Counted from the first letter of the stretch, positions 16,642-24,877 are shown. The stretch: 64,000 bases of DNA from Sphingopyxis sp. RIFCSPHIGHO2_12_FULL_65_19 (GCF_001830555.1 NZ_MIAM01000017.1:31868-95867), one strand, 5' to 3'. The notes: generated by a model from the letters alone, not told the origin. Made by a program: numbers and translations.

Positions 16642-16942
16642 ATCTGTCTCGGGGACGCTCGAGCGTCTTCGCCGCAGTCGGTTTGCTTTCGAACTTTTCC
16701 GAGGTTCAGCGCGCGATCGGCACCTTCTTACGGCGAGGCGCACCGGGCATCGCCGCGTCCCTGCGGCCAGCCGCGATCCCGACCCGCGCTTGAGGCGTCT
16801 GCCGGGGCGCGGCCCCGGCGCAACGGGCTTCGCCCGTCCTCCACTGCCGTTGCGGCCCTCTGGGTGCGCCGGCGCCTGGCGGCGCCCCGGCTGCCTTTCT
16901 GCGCCGCGGGACGGGCTCGCGGGCAAGGGCAGGAGACACATC
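16642..16942. other. intergenic, GC-rich, no gene seen
   Basis: About 300 bases between the TspO-like gene and the DUF736 gene. Frames here are open by composition only. AGGAGACACATC at the end is the ribosome site of the next gene. Confidence 0.5.
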
Positions 16943-17266
16943 ATGGGAGCCATCGGCTTCGTCAGCGGCATGATCGAGAAGGGCTTTGTCGGCGAACTTC
17001 GCACCCTCTCGATCCGGGTGCCGATCGAAATTCGCATCAACCGCGGCAAGGGGAGCGAGGTGCAGCCCGACTACCGCGTCTACTCCGACGACGTCGAGAT
17101 CGGCGCGGGATGGGTGCGCCTCGCGGCGGTGTCCGAGCGCCGCTACGTGTCGCTCGCCCTCGAAGCCCCCGAGTTCGGGCAGCGGCGCCTTTATGCGAAC
17201 CTTGCTCGCGCGGCGGGGCAGGACAATCCCGACGCTTATGCGCTGCTTTGGAACCCCGCCGACTGA
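16943..17266 (+). CDS. DUF736 family protein
   Basis: 107 residues from ATG 16943 after AGGAGACA. The pattern IGFVSGMIEKGFVGELRTLSI, then PDYRVYSDDVEIGAGWVR, YVSLALEAPEFG and the ending ANLARAAGQ is the DUF736 family. These small basic beta proteins are frequent on plasmids, integrative elements and chromosomes of alphaproteobacteria; single-strand DNA binding has been suggested but is not shown here. It marks the left edge of a stretch (17-25 kb) with several accessory genes. Confidence 0.8.
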   Translation: MGAIGFVSGMIEKGFVGELRTLSIRVPIEIRINRGKGSEVQPDYRVYSDDVEIGAGWVRLAAVSERRYVSLALEAPEFGQRRLYANLARAAGQDNPDAYALLWNPAD

Positions 17267-17351
17267 CGGCGTTAGAAAAACGCGCGGCATGTCCTCGCAC
17301 TGGCTGCAATAGCTGGTGCGCAGGAGGCGCCGCCTTGATAGGGTGACGACG

Positions 17352-18281
17352 ATGAAAAGCGGTATCGACCATCTTCCCCCGCACAAGCAGCGTGAACTCG
17401 AGCGCGTCGTCGAGATCGTCTTCGAAGAATTCGAGGATGCGCTGGCGCTCGCGACACAGGGCTGGAAGAAGAAGGGACGCATCTCGAAAATCATTCTCTA
17501 TGGCAGCTATGCGCGGGGAGGGTGGGTCGACGAGCCGCATACGGCGAAGGGCTATCAGTCGGACTATGACCTGCTGATCATCGTCAACGACAAGCGGCTG
17601 ACCGATCGGGCCGATTATTGGTCGAAGCTCGACGACCGGCTCATTCGCGAACTGTCGGTGACGAAGACGCTGCGGACGCCGGTGAATTTCATCGTGCACA
17701 GTCTCGACGAGGTGAACTCCGGGCTGTCGCAGGGCCGCTATTTCTTCATGGACGTCGCGCGCGACGGGATTGCGCTGTACGAGGCCGAGGACAGTGAGCT
17801 TGCCGAGCCGCAGCCGAAGACGCCGCATGCGGCGCTTGAGATGGCGCGGGAGTATTTTGACGAGTGGTTTCCGAGCGGCGGCGAGTTCTTCGACAACTAC
17901 CAATTCAATCTGGATAAGGAACGTTTCAACAACGCCGCTTTCCAACTTCACCAAGCAGCGGAGCGCTACTACAATTGCGCTCTTCTCGTCTGCTCGTTCT
18001 ACTCACCTCACGTGCATAACCTCGCTTTCCTGCGAACCCAAGCGGAGCGGATTGATATGCGGATAATCGATGCCTGGCCTCGCGAGACGAGGTCGGAGCG
18101 GTCTCACTTTGAGAAGCTGAAAGAGGCGTACATCAAGGCGCGCTACTCTAAGCATTACAGCATCACCGCCCAGGAACTGGCTTGGCTGGGTGAGCGGGTT
18201 ACCAATCTGGCTAGCATCGTCGAACTGGTGTGCCGCGAACGCATTGCGCTATTGGAATCGACGGCGCGCGACGCTGGCTGA
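17352..18281 (+). CDS. nucleotidyltransferase-HEPN fusion protein
   Basis: 309 residues from ATG 17352. Residues about 40-130 are a minimal nucleotidyltransferase: IILYGSYARGG with the metal-binding YQSDYDLLII. Residues about 160-300 are helical HEPN: FQLHQAAERYYNCALLVC, SPHVHNLAFLR, and a possible R-x4-H motif (RSERSH) followed by AYIKARYSKHY. In two-gene MNT/HEPN toxin-antitoxin pairs the transferase modifies and silences the HEPN RNase; here both are on one chain. The 5' half uses host-like GC-rich codons, while from about 17880 the codons are clearly less GC-rich. Antitoxin-toxin function is inference. Confidence 0.82.
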   Translation: MKSGIDHLPPHKQRELERVVEIVFEEFEDALALATQGWKKKGRISKIILYGSYARGGWVDEPHTAKGYQSDYDLLIIVNDKRLTDRADYWSKLDDRLIRELSVTKTLRTPVNFIVHSLDEVNSGLSQGRYFFMDVARDGIALYEAEDSELAEPQPKTPHAALEMAREYFDEWFPSGGEFFDNYQFNLDKERFNNAAFQLHQAAERYYNCALLVCSFYSPHVHNLAFLRTQAERIDMRIIDAWPRETRSERSHFEKLKEAYIKARYSKHYSITAQELAWLGERVTNLASIVELVCRERIALLESTARDAG

Positions 18282-18296
18282 GGCTCCAAAAGCAAA

Positions 18297-18328
18297 GGGC
18301 CCTGCCGTGGCAGAGCCCTCTCTTCTTT
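18297..18328 (+). terminator. intrinsic terminator after the NT-HEPN gene
   Basis: GGGCCCTGCC-GT-GGCAGAGCCC stem with one mismatch, followed by the pyrimidine-rich TCTCTTCTTTC. It begins 15 bases after the NT-HEPN stop. Confidence 0.7.
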
Positions 18329-18458
18329 CGGCGTGGAGGGGTCTCCAACCGAAAGATGCCCCTTTTGCTCCCGGGGTCGCACGGAAGCATTAGAACGACG
18401 ACAATAAGGCTCTGCGCGTTCGTGGCAATAAACACAGGTTAAGTAGGCGAACTTGGTT

Positions 18459-18710
18459 TTAGATCGCCGTGCTGATTCGATACGGTCCTTTGCGAAGGGG
18501 GAGGGTCTCACCCTTCCAGCTAAGCTGCACCAGATTCTTAGCGAGCATGCCGTCGATTGCGGCATGGACCATTGGCATGGTGCTGCGCCAGTTCGGCCCT
18601 TCGGTTATCGCGCGAGCGACCTCACTCGGACATACCGAACCCCCGGGGAACCGGGCGGCCAGAAGCGCAAGAACAGCCTCTTGTGCTTTATCGTCCACGC
18701 TCGCCTCCAC
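18459..18710 (-). CDS. DUF3253 domain protein
   Basis: 83 residues with the pattern LLAARFPGGSVCPSEVARAI, NWRSTMPMVHAAIDGM and LRKGPYRIS, typical of the winged-helix-like DUF3253 family. The CPSEVAR block is the family signature. Likely a small DNA-binding or repair-associated protein, but the role is not established. Its first 23 bases overlap the UvrB/C-motif gene, so both are one operon. Downstream (18282-18458) lies the convergent terminator of the NT-HEPN gene. Confidence 0.78.
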   Translation of the reverse strand: MEASVDDKAQEAVLALLAARFPGGSVCPSEVARAITEGPNWRSTMPMVHAAIDGMLAKNLVQLSWKGETLPLRKGPYRISTAI

Positions 18711-18981
18711 CGCGCGACGAGCGTCCTTTGGTCATAGGGTTGGGTTTCGGTGGCGGTTTCCATCCCGGAGGCGGCGTCATGCGTTGCTGGCTCGTGCCGA
18801 GCCCCATCGCGCCGGGCTGCTGCCGTTCGATGCCCGACAGGTCCGCTTGCTCGGCCTCTTCGGGGGCAGCGCCGCCGCGCAAAAGATTGATCTGGTCTCG
18901 GCAGCGGCGCGCCTCTTCGAAGTCGAGCGTATCGACAGCGGCTTGCATTCTCTTTCGAAGTGCTTCGATCGCCTTGGTCAT
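18688..18981 (-). CDS. UvrB/UvrC-motif small protein
   Basis: 97 residues. The first 40 carry the UVR motif (LRKRMQAAVDTLDFEEARRCRDQI), the helical hairpin that links UvrB and UvrC and also occurs in McsA- and Clp-type proteins. The rest is disordered and Pro/Gly/Arg-rich (MTPPPGWKPPPKPNP). With the overlapping DUF3253 gene it forms a two-gene unit that may deal with DNA or protein damage. It is too short to be a nuclease subunit. Confidence 0.78.
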   Translation of the reverse strand: MTKAIEALRKRMQAAVDTLDFEEARRCRDQINLLRGGAAPEEAEQADLSGIERQQPGAMGLGTSQQRMTPPPGWKPPPKPNPMTKGRSSRGGGERGR

Positions 18982-19164
18982 TCTCGCTATACGCCTGACC
19001 CGAGTATTGGCCGCATCCTAATCGGAGCAACGGCATCTCGCCTGCATTAGTTGCACACGAAACAAAGTGTTGCCCAGTGGCATCAGCGGGAGAGAATCGG
19101 CGAGCCGGTGCGGCAATTTCGATGGTGTCTTCCTCGCGTTGAAGTATGTGCCGCCCCGCGACCC

Positions 19165-19218
19165 GATGAAGGGGCTCCTTCATCACAAAACTTGGCGGCC
19201 TTTGTGGCCGCCTTTTTT
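19165..19218 (+). terminator. tandem hairpins ending in a T-run; possible small RNA 3' end
   Basis: Hairpin 1 is GATGAAGG-GGCT-CCTTCATC (perfect 8 bp). Hairpin 2 is GGCGGCC-TTTGT-GGCCGCC followed by TTTTTT, a textbook terminator on the plus strand. No plus-strand protein gene ends here: the nearest ends at 18281 with its own terminator. An unannotated transcript starting within 18982-19160 is therefore likely. The rest of 18982-19357 shows no gene. Confidence 0.55.
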
Positions 19219-19357
19219 GTAGGCTGATTGCAATTCCGGCGACCGGCGGCTCTGCGCCTCATCCCGGCCATTCACAGCCAGTGATGCGTGGCCCAAAACC
19301 AGTCGTTTGCAAATGGGCCCCTATAGCAGTGGCCGGGCGTCCGATCTCGCGCGAAAC

Positions 19358-19774
19358 CTAGCAGTTGCGAGAAGTACCAGTATCCCTGGAACGCGAGAAC
19401 ATGACCCAAGCCCGTTCGCTGCCCCACCACAGGCCAGCAAAGCCGCCAAGCGTGACTCCGCCCAGAATGCGCCAGCCATGTGGTCCCAGCGGCAGCATCC
19501 CGATTGCGTAGCCAACGACCAGTGCCGCCATCGCAATCAGGAACGGTCCCGTGAAACGGCAATGAGTCCGGCCGCATCGTCGGGCGTTCATGACGCAAGC
19601 CGCACCCATGCCGACGAGCATGACGGTCCAGATGACCGCGCGGGGCGTGGGTCCCAGCCACATGGCGGCCAGCATGGCCACGCCCGGAATGCCCCAGAGC
19701 CCGACAAGCGTGCGCCAGCTACCCGACCAATCCATGGCGTCGCTGTCGGGATCGGAAGCGCTCGGGCTACTCAT
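19358..19774 (-). CDS. membrane protein at the end of the mer operon
   Basis: 138 residues from ATG 19774 (GAGAGGTGAG upstream). Four hydrophobic segments are visible (LVGLWGIPGVAMLAAMW, VIWTVMLVGMGAACVM, FLIAMAALVVGYAIGM, ILGGVTLGGFAGLWWG) with a cytosolic NARRCGRTHCRFTG loop holding two Cys and a His. It follows merA by 33 bases in the same direction, so it should be co-transcribed with the mercury genes. It is not MerC, MerF or MerT by layout. The CGRTHC loop could bind metal; a role as an accessory mercury membrane protein is inference. Confidence 0.7.
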   Translation of the reverse strand: MSSPSASDPDSDAMDWSGSWRTLVGLWGIPGVAMLAAMWLGPTPRAVIWTVMLVGMGAACVMNARRCGRTHCRFTGPFLIAMAALVVGYAIGMLPLGPHGWRILGGVTLGGFAGLWWGSERAWVMFSRSRDTGTSRNC

Positions 19775-19807
19775 CTCACCTCTCCACAGCAACACCACTG
19801 AGCGACC

Positions 19808-21247
19808 TTAACCCGCACAGCAAGACAGCCTTTTCACATCCCGGTCGAATGTCTGCGCTGCCAGCTTCAGGCCTTCGACCGTGGTCAGATAGGGGAAGAT
19901 CGTCTCTGCCAGATCGTCGATCGTCAGTCCGCAGCGGATCGCCATGGCGGCAGTCTGGATGCTGTCCGCACCTTCCGGCGCCAGGATGTGTGCGCCCAGC
20001 AGCTTGCGGGTCCGGCCATCGGCAACCAGCTTGATCAGACCGCGCGTGTCGCGGGCCGCCAATGCGCGCGGGACATTTTCGAGCGGGAGGGTCGACGTTC
20101 GCGTTGCATATCCTGCCGCGATAGCCTGCGCTTCGGTGAAGCCGACGCTGGCTACCTGCGGATCGCTGAATACGACGGCCGGCATGGCCGAATTGTCATA
20201 CCTCAGACTGTCGCCGTTCAAGGCGTTCTTGGCGGCGATCTTTGCACCATAGGCCGCCATGTAGACGAACTGGTCTCGGCCGGTCACGTCCCCGGCGGCA
20301 TAGACGCCGCGCACAGTGGTTCGCATATGGTCATCGACAAGGATGGCACCGCTGAGCGTCTGTTTCACCCCCGCTTCAATGAGACCGAGGTCCTCCACAT
20401 TCGGCGCGCGCCCGGTCGCCACGAGAAGGCGCTCCGCGACGATGGTTTCCGCGACCCCGTCGCGCAGGACGGTGAGCGCAGAGCCCCCTTCCGCCGTCTT
20501 GTGGACCGCCTGATAGGCGAGATTGTCCAGGACGGCGATGCCTTCGCTCGAAAGATAGTCGGTCAGCGCGGCGCCGATCTCCGGCTCCATCTCAGGGAGA
20601 AGGCGACTGCGGCAAACGAGCGTCACGTCGACACCGGCGCGCGAGAACATCTGAGCGAGTTCCACACCGATATAGCCGCCTCCGAGGACGATCATCGATT
20701 TCGGCAATTCGGTCAGGTCGAGCGCGGTCGTGCTGTCGAGCGTATCGACATCCGGAAGGCCGGGGATAGCCGGCACCGCCGGACGGGTGCCTGTCGCAAT
20801 CACGATCCGGTCAGCGATGAACCGCCTTCCACCGACCTCGACGCCATTATCGACGAGCCGCGCCGTGCCTTCATGGTAGGCGACATTATTGTAGAGAGGC
20901 AGGAGGTCCGCATATTTCGCCTGGCGAAGGCTCGAGACGAGTGCGTCCTTTTCGGCGATCATCTGGCCCCAATCGGCCGTTCGTGCCTGGGCCTCGACAC
21001 CCTTGAACCGCATCGGCGCGACATTGGCGTGGTGGATGCTCTCGACCGCGCGGATCAGCGCCTTGGAAGGAACGCAGCCGACATTGACGCAGGTTCCACC
21101 GATGGTGCCCGCACCGACAACGGCGACCTGGGCTCCTTGCTCCGCTGCGGTGATCGCGGCCGAGAAACCAGCCGATCCGCCGCCCACGACGATAAGATCG
21201 TACGTCTTGTCCTGAGAGCGGTCGACCGGATTGCAGCAATCACTCAT
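19808..21247 (-). CDS. merA: mercuric reductase MerA
   Basis: 479-residue flavoprotein that reduces Hg(II) to volatile Hg(0) with NADPH. FAD motif GGGSAGFSAAITAAEQGA is at about residue 22, the active-site pair GGTCVNVGCVPSK at about 48, the NADPH motif LGGGYIGVELAQMFSRAG near 180, and VYAAGDVTGRDQFVYMAA near 315. The C-terminal Cys pair of MerA is present (RLSCCAG). It lacks the N-terminal MerP-like metal-binding domain found in Tn501 MerA, and only a short MSDCCNP leader remains. It sits 10 bases after merP in the merTPA operon. Confidence 0.95.
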   Translation of the reverse strand: MSDCCNPVDRSQDKTYDLIVVGGGSAGFSAAITAAEQGAQVAVVGAGTIGGTCVNVGCVPSKALIRAVESIHHANVAPMRFKGVEAQARTADWGQMIAEKDALVSSLRQAKYADLLPLYNNVAYHEGTARLVDNGVEVGGRRFIADRIVIATGTRPAVPAIPGLPDVDTLDSTTALDLTELPKSMIVLGGGYIGVELAQMFSRAGVDVTLVCRSRLLPEMEPEIGAALTDYLSSEGIAVLDNLAYQAVHKTAEGGSALTVLRDGVAETIVAERLLVATGRAPNVEDLGLIEAGVKQTLSGAILVDDHMRTTVRGVYAAGDVTGRDQFVYMAAYGAKIAAKNALNGDSLRYDNSAMPAVVFSDPQVASVGFTEAQAIAAGYATRTSTLPLENVPRALAARDTRGLIKLVADGRTRKLLGAHILAPEGADSIQTAAMAIRCGLTIDDLAETIFPYLTTVEGLKLAAQTFDRDVKRLSCCAG

Positions 21248-21257
21248 GATCCGGCTT

Positions 21258-21539
21258 TCACTTGCGGACTTGCGAAGGGTAGCCGGCGTTGGTGGTCGCC
21301 GCGATCAACGCCCTGGTGCTGGCCTTGGCGTCGTCATAGGTGACGGTCGCGGTATGCGCTTCGGCTGACACTTCGACGGCGGTCACGCCGGGTACGCGCG
21401 ACAGGCTCTTTTTGACAATGGGGCCGCAGGTCGCGCAAGTCATGTTCTCGACGGCCAGGGTGACGGTCCGGATTGCGGCAAAGGCCGGGCCGGATGCGAA
21501 CAGCACAGCCGCGGCCGCGAGCAGGGTAAGTTTCTTCAT
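21258..21539 (-). CDS. merP: periplasmic mercury-binding protein MerP
   Basis: 93 residues from the second of two adjacent ATGs (AGGAG is six to seven bases upstream of it). A cleavable signal peptide (LTLLAAAAVLFASGPAFA) precedes an HMA domain with the ligand motif MTCATCGP. It captures Hg(II) in the periplasm and passes it to MerT. It lies between merT and merA with short gaps (10 to 15 bases), so it is part of one operon. Confidence 0.93.
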   Translation of the reverse strand: MKKLTLLAAAAVLFASGPAFAAIRTVTLAVENMTCATCGPIVKKSLSRVPGVTAVEVSAEAHTATVTYDDAKASTRALIAATTNAGYPSQVRK

Positions 21540-21553
21540 CATGGTCTCCTTGT

Positions 21554-21925
21554 TCAAACGTCGAGGACTAGGGGGGCGAGATAGGGGAAGAGGACGGCGA
21601 GTCCGATCAGCGCTGTCGCAATCCACAAGGCCGTCTTCGCCAGGCGATTGGAGGAAGGCGTGCCGCATTCGCCCTCGGCGCATACCGCCTGTGGTCGACG
21701 ATAGATCCGCCAGAACCCGGCCGCCAGAAAGGCGATGGCCACCGCCAGGAAGATGGGCTGATAGGGGGCGAGCGCGGTCAGGTTGCCGATCCATGCGCCA
21801 CTGACGCCCAGAGTGAAGAGCACCAGCGGGACGATGCAACACGAGGCTGCGCCAATCGCGCCGAGACTTCCTGCGGCAATCGCAACCCACGTACCTCGTT
21901 TGGAAGCCGTTTCAGGTTGAGTCAT
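21554..21925 (-). CDS. merT: mercuric transporter MerT
   Basis: 123 residues with three membrane helices. The Cys pair that receives mercury is in the first helix (GAASCCIVPLVLF) and a second pair lies in the cytosolic loop (AVCAEGECG). This matches MerT of the classic operon in size and layout. It is the first gene after the mer promoter. Confidence 0.94.
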   Translation of the reverse strand: MTQPETASKRGTWVAIAAGSLGAIGAASCCIVPLVLFTLGVSGAWIGNLTALAPYQPIFLAVAIAFLAAGFWRIYRRPQAVCAEGECGTPSSNRLAKTALWIATALIGLAVLFPYLAPLVLDV

Positions 21926-21948
21926 TTTCTGTTCTCCGAATCACGTTG

Positions 21949-21986
21949 TTGACCCTAGATAGGATCTGTAGTGGCTACAGGTTCAA
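21949..21986 (-). promoter_or_regulatory. MerR-controlled divergent mer promoter
   Basis: Read on the minus strand: -35 TTGAAC, a 19-base spacer, -10 TATCTA. The spacer contains the perfect dyad CTGTAG-CCA-CTACAG. A 19-base spacer with a dyad between the -35 and -10 is the hallmark of MerR-activated promoters, in which bound metal makes MerR twist the DNA. It would drive merTPA. Confidence 0.85.
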
Positions 21987-21999
21987 GAGGTAATTCATC

Positions 22000-22446
22000 A
22001 TGGATCGGAAAAATTTGCAGGACACAGCGCCCCGGCTTCCAATCGGGATGCTGTCGCGGCGCACCGGGTGCAACATCGAGACCATCCGCTACTATGAGAA
22101 AATAGGCCTGCTACCCACGCCTGCGCGCAGCGACGGCGGTCACCGGCTCTATGGTCATGGCCATCTCATGCGCCTCGGCTTTGTGCGGCGCGCGCGGGAA
22201 CTGGGCTTCACGCTGGACGAGATCCGCGCGCTGCTGCGGTTGGCCGAGGACCGCGATCGCCCGTGTGCCGAAGCGCGCGAAGTCGCCGCGGCCCATCTGA
22301 CGGACATTCGTACCAAGATCGCGGATCTTCAGGCCATGGAGTCGGTCCTTGCCGAAACCGTCGTGCGATGCGCGGACGGCAAGACCCCGGAATGCCCGCT
22401 TCTGGAGACACTATTCGGCTCGATCGATCCGTCTGCGAGCGGTTGA
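22000..22446 (+). CDS. merR: mercury-responsive regulator MerR
   Basis: 148 residues. The N-terminal winged helix (IGMLSRRTGCNIETIRYYEKIGLL) is of the MerR family. The metal-binding cysteines of MerR are present: CAEAREVA, then VVRCADGKTPECPLLETL. Together with the adjacent operator dyad this makes a mercury sensor the best call. It is divergent from merTPA with 74 bases between starts. AGAGG precedes the ATG. Confidence 0.93.
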   Translation: MDRKNLQDTAPRLPIGMLSRRTGCNIETIRYYEKIGLLPTPARSDGGHRLYGHGHLMRLGFVRRARELGFTLDEIRALLRLAEDRDRPCAEAREVAAAHLTDIRTKIADLQAMESVLAETVVRCADGKTPECPLLETLFGSIDPSASG

Positions 22447-22545
22447 GCGCTGTGCGTGTATGCGCCGGTCTCCCGATGGCCAGTCGCCGTCAGGCAGCAC
22501 AGACCGATGTCGGTTTTTGCAAGAACGGCGCCTCAGCGGATCTCA

Positions 22546-22605
22546 ATGTCTGCTTCTTTCATTTTCAGTCCAGAAGCGGACAGTCTGGAAACGGCCACCA
22601 GTCGA
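22546..22605 (+). repeat. imperfect direct repeat, left copy
   Basis: About 60 bases, from ATGTCTG to AAACGGCCACCAG. It closely resembles 24878-24938: both have a TTTCAT block and then CGGACAGTC and AAACGGCCA in the same order. The copies flank the LysR/NTF2/SDR cassette. Confidence 0.6.
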
Positions 22606-22608
22606 TGT

Positions 22609-23520
22609 TTACGATTTTGCCTGGGTTGACGCCAGCTCGCGAGCGACAGACAGGAAGGCGGCCAACCCGGCGGAAGGATGCCTTCGGCCGGGATAGTAAA
22701 GACAAAGGCCCGGAAAAGGCGGTGTCCAGTCTTCGAGCAGGCGGACGAGCGTTCCTGATTCGGTATAGGCGATCACATCCTGTTCGAAATAGAAGCCGAT
22801 ACCGAAGCCCGCCAGCACAGCGGCGCGCGACAGGTTGAATTCGTCGAACGTCATCGGGCCGTTCACCTCGATCTGCGCCGTGTCGCCGCCCTTCTCGAAA
22901 TGCCAGCGGTAGAGCGCGCCATCGGGCAAGCGGACACGAATGCAGTCGTGTGAAACGAGATCGGTCGGCACGAGCGGTGGTGATCGCGTGGCCAGATAGG
23001 CTGGCGAGGCGACCACCGCGAAGCGCTGCGCCTCGCCGAGTGACAGGGCGATCATATCGGTCGGAACGAGCGAGGCCACACGAATGCCAAGGTCGAAACC
23101 CTCGGCGACGATGTCGCGCAGTTGTCCCTCGGTCACGACATCGACATGCATGTCGGGATAGCGGCGCGAATATTCCAGGAGAAGAGTGGTGAAGGCAGGC
23201 GAACGCGCTGCGAATGGCGGCGCGTTGATCCGCAGCGTTCCTGTCGGCGTTGCACGGCGCTCGCGGACGATCTCGATGGTTTCGCGAACGTCCTGAAGCG
23301 AGGGACCTAGGCGATCGACGAAGATCCTACCGGCGTCGGTCAATGCGACGCTCCGTGTTGTGCGGTTGAACAGGCGCACGCCAAGCTCGGCTTCGATCCG
23401 CGCAATCATGTGACTGAGCGCCGTCGTCGACATGCCCAGATCGATGGCGGCCTGCCGGAAGGATCCGCGGCGTGCAACGCCCAGAACGGCGTCGAAGTCC
23501 CGAAGCGCCAGTCGCGACAT
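22609..23520 (-). CDS. LysR family transcriptional regulator
   Basis: 303 residues. N-terminal winged helix with the LysR pattern (FDAVLGVARRGSFRQAAIDLGMSTTALSHMIARIE), linker helix, and an effector domain beginning TGTLRINAPPFAARSP. The C-terminal domain has the usual two periplasmic-binding-protein-like lobes. It is divergent from the NTF2-like and SDR genes with 98 bases between starts, so it most likely controls them. The intergenic stretch contains TGCCAGATTGGCCTA, an imperfect dyad of the T-N11-A type. Confidence 0.9.
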   Translation of the reverse strand: MSRLALRDFDAVLGVARRGSFRQAAIDLGMSTTALSHMIARIEAELGVRLFNRTTRSVALTDAGRIFVDRLGPSLQDVRETIEIVRERRATPTGTLRINAPPFAARSPAFTTLLLEYSRRYPDMHVDVVTEGQLRDIVAEGFDLGIRVASLVPTDMIALSLGEAQRFAVVASPAYLATRSPPLVPTDLVSHDCIRVRLPDGALYRWHFEKGGDTAQIEVNGPMTFDEFNLSRAAVLAGFGIGFYFEQDVIAYTESGTLVRLLEDWTPPFPGLCLYYPGRRHPSAGLAAFLSVARELASTQAKS

Positions 23521-23618
23521 TATCCCGAATCCTTCACTAGCTCATGCCAGATTGGCCTACTTATCTGGATAGTGCGCTGGTCTTACAACGGGGGCAAGTC
23601 AAATGAAGGAGACTTGTC

Positions 23619-23996
23619 ATGCAGACCAGGAGCGAATCCGACACCAAGCAGCGCGGCACCCAAGCGGTTGTTGCATCCCTGCCCAAACCCATTGCCGACT
23701 TTGTCGAGGCCAATGCACGGCTCGACGTTGACGGCATGCTGAAGCCGTTCGCAGCCGATGCGCTCATTGTGGACAACGGCCACCGTCACGCGGGCCTCCC
23801 CGAAATCAGGACCCTGTTCGAAGACGAGGTCGTCGCCGTAAAAGCGATCTTCACGCCGGACAGCGTGCGCCAAGAGAACGGCAAGATCGTTGTCGAGGGC
23901 CCCGCACATGGCGACTTCAAGGGCAGCCCGATCCGCTTCACCTATGACTTCACGCTCGAGAACGACGCCATCCAGACGCTGGAGATCACGCTATGA
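23619..23996 (+). CDS. NTF2-like / SnoaL-type protein
   Basis: 125 residues with the cone-shaped alpha+beta NTF2 pattern: helix PIADFVEANARLDVDGMLKPF, ADALIVDNGHRHAGLPEIRTLFEDE and strands ending FTYDFTLENDAIQTLEITL. The Asp-Asn-Gly-His pocket is typical of SnoaL-type isomerases or binding proteins. AAGGAGAC precedes the ATG. The stop overlaps the SDR start by 4 bases (ATGA), so it probably shares a substrate with the SDR. Confidence 0.85.
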   Translation: MQTRSESDTKQRGTQAVVASLPKPIADFVEANARLDVDGMLKPFAADALIVDNGHRHAGLPEIRTLFEDEVVAVKAIFTPDSVRQENGKIVVEGPAHGDFKGSPIRFTYDFTLENDAIQTLEITL

Positions 23997-24781
23997 GCGT
24001 CACCGTTGATCCGACCGAGTTCGCCGGCAAGCGTGTCGTCGTCAGCGGCGGCACCAAGGGGTTGGGCCGCGCCACCGTCGAGCGTTTCCTGGCAGGTGGC
24101 GCCAGAGTGATAACCGCGGCCCGCGGAAACCCTGACCCCATTGCTGGCGTCGAGTTCGTCCGGGCCGACCTGACGACAGCGGCGGGCGGGGAGAGCCTCG
24201 CTGCAGCGGCGCTCGCGCATATGGGGGGCGTGGACATCTTGGCCCATGTGATAGGTGGCTCGTCCTCGCCGGGGGGCGGCTTTGTCGCCCTGACCGACGA
24301 TCACTGGCTCGCCGAACTGAACCTCAACCTTCTGGCCACGGTCCGGCTCGATCGCCTTCTGGTCCCGCAGATGATCGAGCGTGGCGCCGGCGCGGTGGTG
24401 CATGTCACCTCCATCCAGTCGGTGCTGCCGCTTCCTGAATCGACGACTGCCTATGCCGCCGCGAAGGCCGCGCTCAGGACCTACAGCAAGTCCGTGTCCA
24501 AGGAGCTCGGGCCGAAGGGCGTGCGGGTCAACGTCGTGTCCCCCGGCTGGATCATGACCGAAGCGTCCGAGGAACTGCTGAAGCGGCTGCAGGCTGCCAA
24601 TGGCGGTACGATCGAGGACGCGCGGCAGGTCGTTCTCGACGGCCTCGGCGGGATCCCGATCGGGCGTCCGGCCGATCCTCATGAGGTCGCCGACCTCATC
24701 GCCTACCTCGCTTCGGATCACGCTGCCGCGATCCACGGCGCCGAGTTCGTTATTGACGGCGGCACGGTTCCGACCCTCTGA
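23993..24781 (+). CDS. SDR family oxidoreductase
   Basis: 262-residue classical SDR: GGTKGLGRATVERFL at the N-terminus, VTSIQSVLPLP for the Ser, YAAAK catalytic pair near residue 160 and SPGWIMTEASEE after it. The NNAG motif is replaced by HVIGGSSSP, seen in a subset of SDRs related to oxidoreductases in efflux and detoxification loci. It is coupled to the NTF2-like gene and divergent from the LysR gene, a common arrangement for small inducible oxidoreductase cassettes. The substrate is unknown. Confidence 0.88.
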   Translation: MSVTVDPTEFAGKRVVVSGGTKGLGRATVERFLAGGARVITAARGNPDPIAGVEFVRADLTTAAGGESLAAAALAHMGGVDILAHVIGGSSSPGGGFVALTDDHWLAELNLNLLATVRLDRLLVPQMIERGAGAVVHVTSIQSVLPLPESTTAYAAAKAALRTYSKSVSKELGPKGVRVNVVSPGWIMTEASEELLKRLQAANGGTIEDARQVVLDGLGGIPIGRPADPHEVADLIAYLASDHAAAIHGAEFVIDGGTVPTL

Positions 24782-24877
24782 GGTCATCGCCCCGACGTTC
24801 GCAGCTTTCAGCGGACGTCGGGAAGCGACGAGTTTGGCAGTTCCTGTCCCGCACGTGACAATGCGAGCTGCATATCT

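Noticed and set aside
18469-19050. 193-residue plus-strand ORF
   Set aside because: Shadow of the DUF3253 and UvrB/C-motif genes.
19083-19271. 62-residue minus-strand ORF
   Set aside because: It covers the tandem hairpins and has no ribosome site or family pattern.
19988-21343. 451-residue plus-strand ORF
   Set aside because: Antisense shadow of merA.
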